Shown here: positions 53,489 to 64,000 of the stretch, piece after piece | Layout: the number at the start of each line of letters is the position of its first letter | Position numbering within the stretch: position 1 is the first letter of the stretch | NCBI GenBank assembly: GCA_014871385.1 | Contig: CM026423.1 | Location: 6,920,967-6,984,966 of the forward strand | Length of the DNA: 64,000 bases | From: Ceratodon purpureus | Taxonomy: Eukaryota; Streptophyta; Bryopsida; Pseudoditrichales; Ditrichaceae | Direction of reading: 5' to 3' | Notes under the pieces: generated by a model | Databases searched by the model: none | Seen by the model: the letters and a program-made list of their open reading frames with translations, nothing else | What the model was told of the DNA's origin: nothing | Translations under genes and position numbers: made by a program

Positions 53489-54225
53489 CAACCAGCTTGC
53501 CGACTTGATTCAAGGTTGTTAATTTGATCTGTTGAGGTAAGTGTTCACTTGTCTTGATTCTCATGATTTTCATGGTTAGATGTGATCAGCAATGAGGTGC
53601 ATATTAGTAGACTATGTCACTGTGAAAGATTCCACCTTGTATAGCTATGTTGCTTTGTTGCAAGTATCTGATCCGGTACTTGGGTTTTGATACTGGGTTT
53701 TGATGACGAACCGTGAGCTTGGTATCTTTTGAAGAATTCTACAACAGATGTAAATTCTGTTATGTGGTCATATGTGGAAGACAGCTTTGTTGAGAATGAC
53801 ACGATAGCAGCTGTATTTTTGCACAGATTTAAGGTCGTTTGAATCAGCCATGGCACTAAATCATGCTCCAGTGACCTCAGGCATCCCACGAAGCCGATTC
53901 CACCAGCACTCCAGCTTGCCGACAACTTACAAGGGTGTTTGATCTGTTGAGGTAAAGTGTTCACTAGTCTTGATTCTCATTATTTTCATGGTTAGATTTG
54001 ATCAGCAATGAGGTGCATATTAGTAGACTATGTTGCACCTCGTATGGCTATGTTGCTTAATTGTTACAAGTAACATGCGTTTTGAGTTTCCGTGATTGTT
54101 GTAGAATTTTACAACAGATGTAAATTCTATTTTGTGGTCGTATGTGCTTGCAGATTCAAGGATGTGTATGTCGTTTGAATTTAAAGCCATGGCACTTAAA
54201 TCATGTTTTAGTGACCTTAGGGTTT
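53489..54225 (+). repeat. Tandem duplication of promoter / 5' exon region of kinase gene C
   Basis: About 53489-53890 and 53885-54225 are diverged copies in the same order. Shared parts include TTTGATCTGTTGAGGTAA, GATCAGCAATGAGGTGCATA and ACAACAGATGTAAATTCT. Both keep a splice donor (TTGAG|GTAAG or GTAAA). A splice acceptor just before the ATG of gene C (AGTCTGAACAG) makes these likely alternative 5' untranslated exons. A (TTTTA)n run lies at about 54229-54254. Confidence 0.65.
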
Positions 54226-54496
54226 GTATTTTATTTTATTTTATTTTATTTTTGACTACCTAATTGGAGTGTCTTGAAAAGAGTAACTCCTCTCTTTGTT
54301 TGATGTTAATGCATAGCTACCGTGTTAAAAGGATTCCGGAGTGCACTCGCACATTTCTGCGCTTGGAAGCCTCGCTTTCAAAATGTGTGATCATCGTTTC
54401 TATGTCGAAAATTATAGAGGTCTGCAGATTTAACTTCCTACTTTGTGTTGGTTATTTCCAGAATTCTATCGATTGATTAGAGTCTGAACAGGAGTG

Positions 54497-57400
54497 ATGG
54501 CGGACTACTACTCTCATGTGATGGATTGCATAAACCATGTGCAAACTACAGTGCATGGCAGATCAGCTGGCGCATCAACATTCCTGCTCAACAAACGGCA
54601 ATGTGAGTACTTGGCTCAAGAACTCTTGAAAGTCTCAGAGTCATTAGAAGCCAGAGGTGCTGAAAGCCTAGAGCAAGGGATGCAAAGGACTGTGCTCCTC
54701 CATTTGCATGCCACCGTGAAGCGAGCACAGGTGTTGGTGACAAGGTGTTGCTGCGAGAGCTCCTCTTGGCTTGCCGCGGCAGTGGCCTTGGGCGATACTA
54801 AAGGAGAGGTCATATCCATTCTTTTGGGTCTTCGCCAGTGGTCGTTTCTGTTGGATATGGCCATCTGTGCTTCCTCTGGGGGAATTTTTTTTCAGAGTTC
54901 TCAGCAGTTGCAGGACCTTTTGGAAACTGGGGAAGAAACTTATCAAAGATTGTCGAAGCAGAAGTCGAAGATGCAGAACGCAATTGAAGATGCTGCACAT
55001 GATGATCAGGAGGAGCTGTTTGAGAGGATCGCAACTTCATCACTTGGGGGCCAGGAGGACCAACATGACGAGGACTACATTCGTGGAGTATATTTGAAGT
55101 CACAGCTGATTCATACCAAGGGAGACCTACAGAGTGTTGAGGGTTTGAAAGCACACACCATTTTATCTGCTTTGGGAAGTGGTGCATACGGCATGGTTAT
55201 GAAGGTGAAGTGGTTGGGCCAGGAAGTTGCACTGAAAATACTCAAAGAGATCACGAGGGCAGAGGCCACCCTTCTGGGTCAGGTACAACATCCGAATATT
55301 GTGCGCCTTTTTCACTACTGGGAGGAGCTGACTCCGAAGCCGCATTCTCGCATCATCATGGAGCTGATGCCTTCAGACCTTCAACAGCACATTGAGAATG
55401 TGCTTGGGAAACGAGCTGAGGCACCTCTGACGTCAAAGAAGGGCGTTGCACGGAGCATGCCATTCTCGTTGCCCGTGGCAATCGACACCATGCTTCAGGT
55501 GGCACAAGCCATGCGGCAAGTACATGAGAAGAGGTTGACTCACAGGGACCTGAAGACCTCAAACATTCTTGTCAAACCAATGGGTGAAGAGTACTTGGAG
55601 CTCCACACTGAAGGGTATCTGGAGGTGAAACTGGCAGACTTCGGATCGAGCAAAGCTTACACAAACAGCTCTATATCTGGGGACCTCACTCGCAATACAG
55701 GCACAACACTTTACGGTGCACCGGAGATATTTGGGAAAGAGGAAATCGCGAGGGAGAGGAACTTTCCCCCCAAGGCCGATGTGTGGAGCTTTGGGATGAC
55801 ATGCTCGGAGATTCTCACGGGCGAAGTGCCTTTTGCAGATGACACAGCTCGCTCGACCTTGCACAAAAGGATCATGAAGAATGGCTTGAGACCACGCCTA
55901 CCGAAAGAGTGTCCGGAGTATTTGCGGTTTTGCATCAAGAGTTGTTGGGAACTGCAACCCCAGAGGCGTCCAAGTTTTCCTGATCTGTGTAGGATGCTGA
56001 AGCATGCCAAGTTGTTGAGTTTGGGGTTAATGGATGTGGAGGGTAGCAAAGGTTTGTTTGCTTATCAAACGTCTGCGGGTGTTTTGAAGGCTTCGGTACT
56101 GTCATTGCAACCGCTAGAAGATTCAATGATTTCTAGGTAACGAGTTGTAAACTGCCTACAAGTTATACTTGAGTACGTTGGTTGTAGAGCAGTTACCACA
56201 TCTTAACGTGAGCCATACATGTATTTTGCAGCCTGGCTTTTGTCTAGGTCGAACTGGGTAGTATATCAAATTAAACTTGCAATGAATTGTTGAGACGCGC
56301 ACATTGTATGCATGACAGATTTGGGTTTGACGTGATATGGCGTAATTTGCGTGGAGCAGGGGTTAGTTTGGCGTCACGGCATATTTCAACAGGTGGTAAG
56401 ACTTTTTCAGCTTTCTTGCATGACCATGAAATATACCTCATCAGATTATGCTTCTTAATTGTGAACTTAATATGCTTCATATGGCACGTTGGAGTTATGC
56501 GGCACATACATCTAGCAAGATGAAGTCTAAGTTGAGCTTGTGTTGAGGCAGATTCGCGTGGCCAATCTCAGTTGCACTTATTGACAAAGCTTTTCAAGTC
56601 TAGAAGTAAGAGGCGGGAACTGCTTGCTCTCAATGAGAGTAAGTACTCTTGTACCGACCTACGCTATGCTTGAGATTTGGGAGTCAATGCAGAGATGGTG
56701 ACTAAAGTTGAGGCCATGTTATGCCCCCAACTTCTGTTTAGGGGATTTTCCATTGTTGCTTATAAAAGAACGCTCAATCATTTAAATCCGTTTCTGTGCT
56801 GCAGAATTTGAAGAGTTTGACATGAAGCCCATTATGTTCTCTTACAATGAACTTCGGGCCGCCACAAAAGACTTTCACTCTGATATGGAGTTAGTGCGTA
56901 CCGGGTTCGCAGTTGTCTACAAGGTACGAAACATAACACCATTACACATTTGTGTAGTGCACGTATTATGAATTGGATGTGATAATCAGAGGTAACAATC
57001 ATATTCCATCATGCCAAGGCATTCTATGATTGGAGTTGTTCTTCTGAACTTTGCACTTCTAATGGTCGTGTTGACTATTTCAGGGTGTGTTGCGAAGTGG
57101 ACACGTGGTGGCCGTGACGAGTTTGTTGCAGAGTGAAATATTTGTTAGAACCGTAGATGACTTTGCTAACGAAATTGCCCTGATCAGCCGAATGAATCAC
57201 AGAAACCTAGTGAAGATGAAAGGATGTTGCGTTCATGAAGATCACAGGCTGCTGGTTTATGAGTACGTAGATAACCTCAACGTTGCCCAGATTGTACTTG
57301 GTTGGCCTAGTGGGCAGCTTTCAGGTAAGAGTATTCATTCTCCTCACATTTTCTTCATTTTATTTCAATTCCATAGTAACTTCTGTAACTTGTCGCTTAG

Positions 57401-58590
57401 TGGCATCTGGTAGTACCATTGGCGCTATCGTGTTCTAAGGAATCTGCTGAAACTAATATTGGTTAATACTGAATCAGCGAGGCAGCATGTGAGTTGGCCT
57501 CAGCGAGTGAATATTTGTTTGGGTGTTGCTCGGGGCTTACATTATTTGCACGAGCTGGCTTTTCCAAGAATCGTCCACCGCGACATCAAGCCGTCCAATA
57601 TCTTACTAGACCACAATCTGGAACCAAAAATTGCAAATTTTGGCCTCGCCCTGCTATTTCCGGATCTTGAGATCAACATTGAGGCTGATCCAGTGAAAGC
57701 AACACCGTAAGCATTGGGCGTCCTCGTCTCTTTTCTTCATGAAAGCGCTGACTGCCTTTACAGATTGGTCTGGATGAAATTCAGTAGTGTTGATTAGTAT
57801 TTATGCCGACATGGTTCTTCATTTTAGATTCCGAGTTTCTGATTGGGACAATGTTTAAACTATGAGTGCAGGGGGTACCTGGCACCAGAGTATTTTATAT
57901 CAGGTCAAGTGAGCGACAAAGTGGATGTCTTCGGCTTCGGCGTAACGTGTTTGCAAGTAATCAGTGGCCGAAGCAGGTGCATTGATTATGAAGTGCCTGA
58001 GGGCCAAAAATATCTCGTTAAATATGTAAGATTTCCCCGCTTTCACTATCGCATTGCGTCTGGCTCATAGTTGCTTACTGCTAGGGCTGACACTGATTTA
58101 TTGCTCTGGAAATGGAACGAATATATGCTAAACAGAAGTGCAATACTCAGATTGAGGATTGCAAGTTGTCCACACAGCTTATGCAGCCCACAGGTAGCAG
58201 TCTGCCTAAATACCTCATTGGTCACACGAATGCTCGGAGTTGGTGCAACAATAGCTCATGTGATGAAAAGGTTAGGGAAAGACCGAGTCCTCGATTTAGT
58301 GACTTCGCTGCGAAGGTCTGTAATTCTAAGCGACATAATTTAATTTTTCACCTCTGCAGGCCTTTCGTCTGCACAGGGAAGGCAGGCTTATGGAACTGAT
58401 CGACCGGACACTGGACTTAAGCAGCGAGGACGACGTGCTGTGGATGATACACGTTTCCCTTTTGTGCGTACAGAGGGATCCGGAGAGGCGGCCCACCATG
58501 GGCAGAGTTGTGTCCATGTTGCAGCGTGATACGAAACCCGAAGTGCAAGCTTTGCTAGATGATGCAAGTAATGAAGAATGGCTTCCTTAA
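54497..58590 (+). CDS. Tandem kinase C: DUF1221/HeLo-like domain + kinase + pseudokinase
   Basis: Eight exons: 54497-56136, 56319-56395, 56552-56638, 56805-56923, 57084-57324, 57478-57706, 57872-58025 and 58360-58590 (2,778 nt, 925 residues). Every phase matches the equivalent junction in gene A, and exon 4 is 119 nt in both. Kinase 1 is intact ([24 protein letters not shown]). Kinase 2 is degraded: its Gly loop is VRTGFA (632-637), the catalytic Lys is Thr653 in VAVT, and DFG is NFG (775-777). HRD (755-757) remains. It is therefore a pseudokinase, probably a regulatory or bait domain. Without splicing of intron 1 the frame stops at TAA 56138-56140, inside the donor TCTAG|GTAACG, giving 547 residues. 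Two adjacent genes is the alternative model. Confidence 0.72.
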
Positions 58591-59902
58591 CAGATTCCGA
58601 AAGCATGTCGTCAGGATCCAAAGAGGTTCATTGTGACGATGTTCACTTTGACAAGGTTGCACAGTCGTCGAATGATGAATCCAGCCATAGTTTTCAAACT
58701 CCCGAGCATTGGCATAAATTTGACAATGTGTAGCTTGCCGTTACTCGCTCAAACTCAAACTATTGCCCTTGGAGTCTGATTTCTGAAATGAGACATTACA
58801 TAGAATTTTTAACCATAGGAACTTGTATCTAACTTATATAAAAAGGTGTATATGGAATTAGAGCACAATTCACCGTACAAATTGGGAGATTATAAGGTTC
58901 AAAGTCACTATCAAAGTTTTTTTGACATTGCCAAATCACAGTGTACCTAAAAGTTTTGATGCCCAAAAAGTTTACTTCACAAATACATTTTCAAATACTA
59001 ATACATGCAAGTCATTTTCATGACTACAATGTTTTGTTTTCTAAAATGAAAATCTGCTTTTTCTAGCCAGAATAGGCACCTCTACCTTAAAAGCTCAAAG
59101 ATACCACATCCTACGATGAATTCCTCTACCCCATGCCTCATCAGCACAAAAAAATCGATTCTATCATGTGGTCTATCCAATCAAAGACAGAAAACCCACA
59201 AAACCCACACATACAGGCGTACTTATTTCAACACAATTTGAAAATAGGCATTCATCAGTTTCTGAAAAACTATTCTTGAGAAGACAGGATCCCTCTTGTG
59301 AGAACTCTAAAATCTTCTTTTTGATTATCTAGATGTGTACAAAGAATCACCTACAATGTCAATCTAAGATCCCATGAAATAAAAAATCTTGACCTCGTCA
59401 CACGGTCATTGTCGACAGTCTTTCACCAAGAGATGCTGTAAGCACATTCCCCTGTGAACAAACAATGCACCCACCTAACCCTTGATCTCAAGTACAATTT
59501 CTGAACGTAACGTGACACGTTCAAGGTTACTACCGCACTAGAAGAGTCTACTGATTCAACTACGAAGTACATTCAGGTCCCCAAGTGGAAAGTTGGCTAG
59601 CTTTCCACATACTAAATTAATGAGTCATCTTAGATGCAAGAATGTTATGTGGAAGCCTGCAATTTATGACCCGGAGAGATGGCAGGTGAATAATACTCCT
59701 TGGTGCCTCCGGACTAAAGGCTCTTGTTGATAAATACAACGGGAGCTGCCTGGATCCCATATCGCATGTTTAGACTTCAAAGATTCAGAATTTAATGCAA
59801 AGAATCTGGTGTCAGGTAGTGGTCAGCATTAAATCCTGAATCTAGTGAATTCTTTGAAGTGGTTTGGTGGCAAGCATTGCCATAAGAAGCAGCAGTGCAC
59901 GA
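58591..59902. other. Intergenic spacer between convergent genes
   Basis: 3' flanks of kinase gene C and the transporter gene. No feature recognised. Confidence 0.4.
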
Positions 59903-62595
59903 TCAGCCTGCCTTGAAGCTGCTTTGTTTCTCAGGGACTGGGTTCTGTGACATCTTAGCCTGCTTCTCCTTGTACTTGATCATTGTGTACCATACTCCAC
60001 CTACTGTGTTGAATGTCACGCCCAAGAACATGAAAATAGTACCTTTGACGCCTCCAAAGACGAAGAACCCCATGGCCTGCACAGAAAGGATTCTATAACG
60101 TTAGGAGATGCACATGAAGTTATGATACCAGAGCTTCCATTCGGGATATCTTATGCAATCAAACCGGGGCTTTTCTGAAGCAACAATGAAAACTTGCTTT
60201 CTACTTTTTTGGGAACAAGGAGATTATTTCCGGTTTTGTAATGAACTCATAATTATTCCTGAATCTACGGCGGTAACATGAATTGCTGCTGTTAGTTGAT
60301 TCTGTTCGGTTGAAGTTAACTGACGTATGTGTACTATTGAGTTATTAGATTTCAAGTCTCAGTAGAGCATGGTTGACGTCTGAAGAACACTAGGAAGAAA
60401 TGTGCGAGCTAAATGAAAAACGAACATGTGACACAGCTTAAGAGAAGAATGAACGTACTGTGCCGAAAACGCTGCGTAGAGTGCCTACTATGGTAGTAGT
60501 GAGAGCTGAGTTGCACAGGGTGCATAAAAATAAGCAGTAATTCAGTAATGAGCCCATCAAGAGCGTAGATATTAGCAGAGGCAAGAATAAAGCAGTCTCT
60601 GCTAACTGTGTTTTAATGCTCTCCACAGACTCCCATACCTCTCCTGTTGCCAGAATGATAGCAAGTAGGACGGGTAAAGAGAGGATTCCGTTGTAGAGCA
60701 ACAACTCCATTGAGTTAAATCCTGTATACCACAGGAAGGGACTCAATATCAAATCAATTTACCGTCCAAACTGAGTTCAACGAGTCAATCCCACTGAACA
60801 GGAATTCCAAGTTGAAGTTCGTTTACCTTGAACATTGTGAGGAGTGGTGGAAAGACAAGAACAAACGTTCTTTTACATATTCTTTGTTAAAAACCTTTTC
60901 ATCAGAATTCAAAGATCCTTATTCACGTTCAATTATCACGGTATAGGGTGGATTCTAAGAAAATCGAAGGTAGGGAGAGTAGCCACCTTTTTCACTGCCG
61001 GATCTCTCAACGAGTATTAAATACGTGCTTTGCAGAGCACAACTCATGAGTGCCGCGGAATAACCACCCAAATCGAAGCTCAGGTCTCCAAAGCCAGCCA
61101 TCAAGCAACCTGATGACATAAGAGTCCATTTAATCAAAAGAAGGATCTCGAAGCATGGCTCCTAATGATACGTGTTACCTGTCTACACCAGTGATAGGCC
61201 TACACTGAGAAGTAAAGAAATATGCAATGACCAAGTAAACAAAAACATTACCTCACAGCATACAAAAAAGATCGAGTGTTGAAAGTGATGAGCCTAAATT
61301 TGGAGAAAGTTGTTTACCTGACACAACAGTGAGCACGGATAACGTAATTTCTTTGGAAGGTGTATTGCCCCCGATCAAGAATTTTCCCACTAGCACCATG
61401 ACAGGTGTCAGACGCTTCAGGACATGGTATACAGGGATGCTGAGAGCCCTCACAGCTGCCAATGCAAACGCAACGTTTGTATTGTAGAAAAACACCACAG
61501 GCAACAAGTTCTTGGCAGACTTTGCTTGCAGTGGTTTCACGGTGGCCAAGCCCCATGCTTTCAAGACATACACGATAATAATGGAGACCCCCATTTGCAA
61601 AGCCAGGAAAGAATTCGGGTAAGGCCAGTCCACTAGCACCGCCTGCAAACAAACAAAATGAGTGAGCCGTGTGAAAGACCAGCTGATAACTCATCTCCAC
61701 AGGACATTGGTTGTAGAGCTGTGAATTTTGGGCCATATTATAAATTCGTTAGAAGTAGTGCATTTCTTATGTAGGCGTCCTGAAAGAGGTGAAGCAATCC
61801 AAAGCGCAACAATCAGGTAAAGAAAAGCCTTGCGCACCTTGTTAAAAAATCCCATGATCAGGCCTACTAATCCATAAGTACATGCAGATGCCACACTCAT
61901 CCAACTTGCAGAATATACGAGGGACGTCTGGTGATCAGAGTCGTTCTCAAGGAGCAGAGTGGTCTCGTCCACATCAGAAACCTGCTTCTTCGCTTCATCT
62001 TCAGGAGCTGAATGAGAACATCCAAGAGGTTACATTTTGTGAAACCACAACAGAACTCACAAGAAGCGCAGAACTTACTGGAAATTGTTATTGTATTCCT
62101 CACTTGGTATAAATTACAATTCTAAAGTTTAAAGATCGTTATACCACAGATAATAGGGCCAAATTACAAGGCAGGAAAATTTATTTGACCATTACCCCAA
62201 GGGTTTTAGGTCCAAGCTTTTTGTAAACCAGCAAAAGAAACGAAATGCAACTAAAGGAGTAGATAGATTCCTTCTAAAAGGAACAACAAAAGCAATGTGA
62301 TGATTTCTTCGAGTCAGGTTACCACTCCCTTAAAGCAAACCTACAAAATGAAGACCTGTCTTCTTGGTAACCATAACCATGTCTTATATGTACAAACAGA
62401 GGCATGACAAAGATCCACTTTACTTTCCTTCATCAACATTCTCACACATACCTGAATCCAGACCAACAACAAAAGCAACTCACCGAATCCCCCAGACACC
62501 TCACGCCGATCTTCCGGAAACTCAGAAGAATGCACCTCCACAGAGTGCTCGCCCCCGCTGCTCATAGCTCCACCACCTCCCAACCGAAACTCCAA
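59903..62595 (-). CDS. Nucleotide-sugar transporter of the KT/TPT (SLC35D-like) family
   Basis: Six exons: 62484-62595, 61838-62007, 61318-61642, 60987-61109, 60459-60721 and 59903-60076 (1,167 nt, 388 residues), all GT-AG and in phase. It has about ten hydrophobic helices, for example SIIIVYVLKAWGLATVKP and LLISTLLMGSLLNYCLFL. Motifs fit Golgi nucleotide-sugar carriers: YPNSFLALQMG in an early helix, LKRLTPVMVLVGKFLIG with the family Lys/Arg pair, GDLSFDLGGYSAAL, and NSALTTTIVGTLRSV near the end. The C-terminus is Lys-rich (YKEKQ). Such proteins exchange nucleotide sugars for nucleoside monophosphates in Golgi or ER membranes. The GDLSFDL segment resembles SLC35D-like carriers such as plant UDP-GlcNAc transporters, but the substrate cannot be read from sequence. 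An internal ATG at 62565 is an alternative start. Confidence 0.88.
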
Positions 62596-64000
62596 AAAAT
62601 CTGAAGCTCAACGTGGTCGAACACCAATTGATCTCAACTCCCTTGAACCCCCATCCCCGAACCCTCCCACTCCGTAACGCTCACCAAACCTTGCAAATCC
62701 TCCAACCACTCATCCACCATTCCCACCCCAATCCTACTCACCACAAGCTACTTCCCCAACCCCACCTATCACCCCCCAAAAACTCCACCACCAAAACTTC
62801 ACAACTACAAGACCACACCCCAACACCATCATCACCAAAGGAAAAACTTCACCTCAAACCCACTCAATCCAAGCCCAATGCACTTCCCAAAGACCAAAAA
62901 AACTTCACCAAAAAAACACATCACCCAACTGACGAAAAAACCAGTCTCCCAACTCTCACACTCAACACACTCACAAATCCAGCACAACCATTCCCAGGAC
63001 GAAGAAGAAAAAAAAAAAGACGAGATTCAGGTTCATCCCAAAAACCAAAAGTGGCAGCTTTGGAAGAAAAATCAGTGTAAGGAAGACCAGCAGTCAATTC
63101 CGTCACGGATCCCAAACCCGACACAGTCTAACGAAGTTGTAGATTTCGTAAGTCTAATGTTGATTACGAGTATATAATGACGGGATTGGGGTGCAGTGAT
63201 GGTATTGTAGGTGTTGGCCTTGTGGAAGAAATGGGAGTTCGGAGAGAAGGTGGTTGGTGGAAGGGGGGTCGTGACTCGTGCGACGGCGGCGGCGACGTGG
63301 GCGTGGAGGTGTGCGTCGTGGGAGTGTGTCCTACCGACCGGGGAGGGGAGTGCTTTTTGGAGCTGCTGTGTTGGAGGTTTGGGGGGTGGTCCACGTGGCG
63401 TGTCGAGTTGGCGTTGGGGCGTGGTGTGGCCGTCGATTGAGGCTGAGGTGGTTGATCGGATGGCGAAGGAGGGTTGGTGGGGTCTGGGGTGGCTGAGGTG
63501 GCAGTGGAGGGTGGTTGAAGTCTGGAGGCGGACTTGGACTTGGTCTTCGTTCATTCAACTCTGGCGCTTTCTACCTTTCCTTTCTTTTCTGACATTTTCC
63601 CCCCTTTTCCTGTCCTTTCCTTCTCTTTCCTTCTCTTTCTCTTTCCATATTTTTCTTTCTTTTTCTATCTTCTCCTTTTTCCTTTCCATTCCATTCCTTT
63701 CTTTACCGTTCCTCTCATCTCATACCTTTTATTCCTTTATTTTTTGTTCTTTTCATTAAATTTCTTCTCGGATTATAGTCAAACAAGTTTCAAACAACCA
63801 CATACATTTGAAAATTCATCTAAATCATATTTTTTTTAAATTTAGAGACTTAGCTTAGTCTTCATTAATAAAAATAAGCACTCATAAGAAAAATGAAGAA
63901 AACAATTATGAATAAAGTAATCGATGTTTCATGCAATGTATGAAAATGTCAATTCTTTCTCTACTTGATTTTCATCTAAGAAAGAGTTGAATGTGTAGAT
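62596..64000. other. Strand-skewed spacer, no confident gene
   Basis: Positions 62610-63080 are C/A-rich on the plus strand, 63180-63540 are G-rich with CpGs, and 63560-63770 are T/C-rich. The skew keeps several frames open on both strands (for example 62613-63080 plus and 63072-63554 minus), but their products are low-complexity Pro/Thr/His or Gly/Arg sequences without domains. This may be the promoter and leader of the transporter and of a gene off the right edge. Confidence 0.4.

Noticed and set aside
62613..63080. 155-codon plus-strand frame ending in GRRRKKKRRDSGSS
   Set aside because: Low-complexity Pro/Thr/His sequence caused by C/A skew; no domain and no clear promoter.
63072..63554. 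160-codon minus frame and several overlapping plus frames
   Set aside because: GC-rich skew keeps many frames open at once; none has a recognisable product.

Overview
The window looks like nuclear DNA of a moss, probably close to Physcomitrium. The reasons are genes with GT-AG introns, legume-lectin receptor kinases, a plant type II peroxiredoxin, kinases with a DUF1221/HeLo-like front end, plant transposons, and long AT-rich gaps. The species is inferred, not proven. All exon models were built by hand from splice sites and reading phase. Counts and alignments were made by eye.

Layout. 1-7.5 kb: the first exon of one lectin receptor kinase cut by the window edge, a complete lectin receptor kinase, and a mitochondrial-type peroxiredoxin IIF. 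8.6-13.1 kb: a 4.46 kb copia retrotransposon with paired LTRs and a 5-bp target duplication, internally deleted. 13.2-25 kb: kinase gene A, a SINA-type ubiquitin ligase and kinase gene B. 27-28.2 kb: a lectin receptor-like protein without a kinase. 29.1-43 kb: a 13.8 kb Mutator-like element with 266-bp terminal inverted repeats and a perfect 9-bp target duplication. It encodes a DDE/SWIM transposase, a Ulp1-type protease and two possible small proteins. 43-54 kb: AT-rich, repeat-rich DNA with a possible 31-residue peptide gene and a dead zinc-finger gene. 54.5-58.6 kb: kinase gene C. 59.9-62.6 kb: a nucleotide-sugar transporter. 62.6-64 kb: nothing convincing.

Two results stand out. First, the three paralogous kinase genes A, B and C each have a long first exon that appears to end in a stop codon, but in all three that stop is the TAA inside a consensus 5' splice site (G|GTAA). 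Splicing there joins, in frame, to a conserved linker exon. In A and C the frame then runs on through six more exons of a second, receptor-type kinase (972 and 925 residues). The second kinase is intact in A, has lost its key residues in C, and is absent from B. This makes a moss family of HeLo-like/DUF1221-kinase-kinase proteins, comparable in layout to plant tandem kinase immune proteins.

Second, the Mutator-like element carries 27 copies of GTGACAC (either strand) in 13.8 kb, against about 5 seen in the other 50 kb. They lie in the terminal repeats, introns and spacers, and in several different reading frames of its genes. This suggests a DNA-level signal, for example a binding site for the transposase or for an anti-silencing protein.
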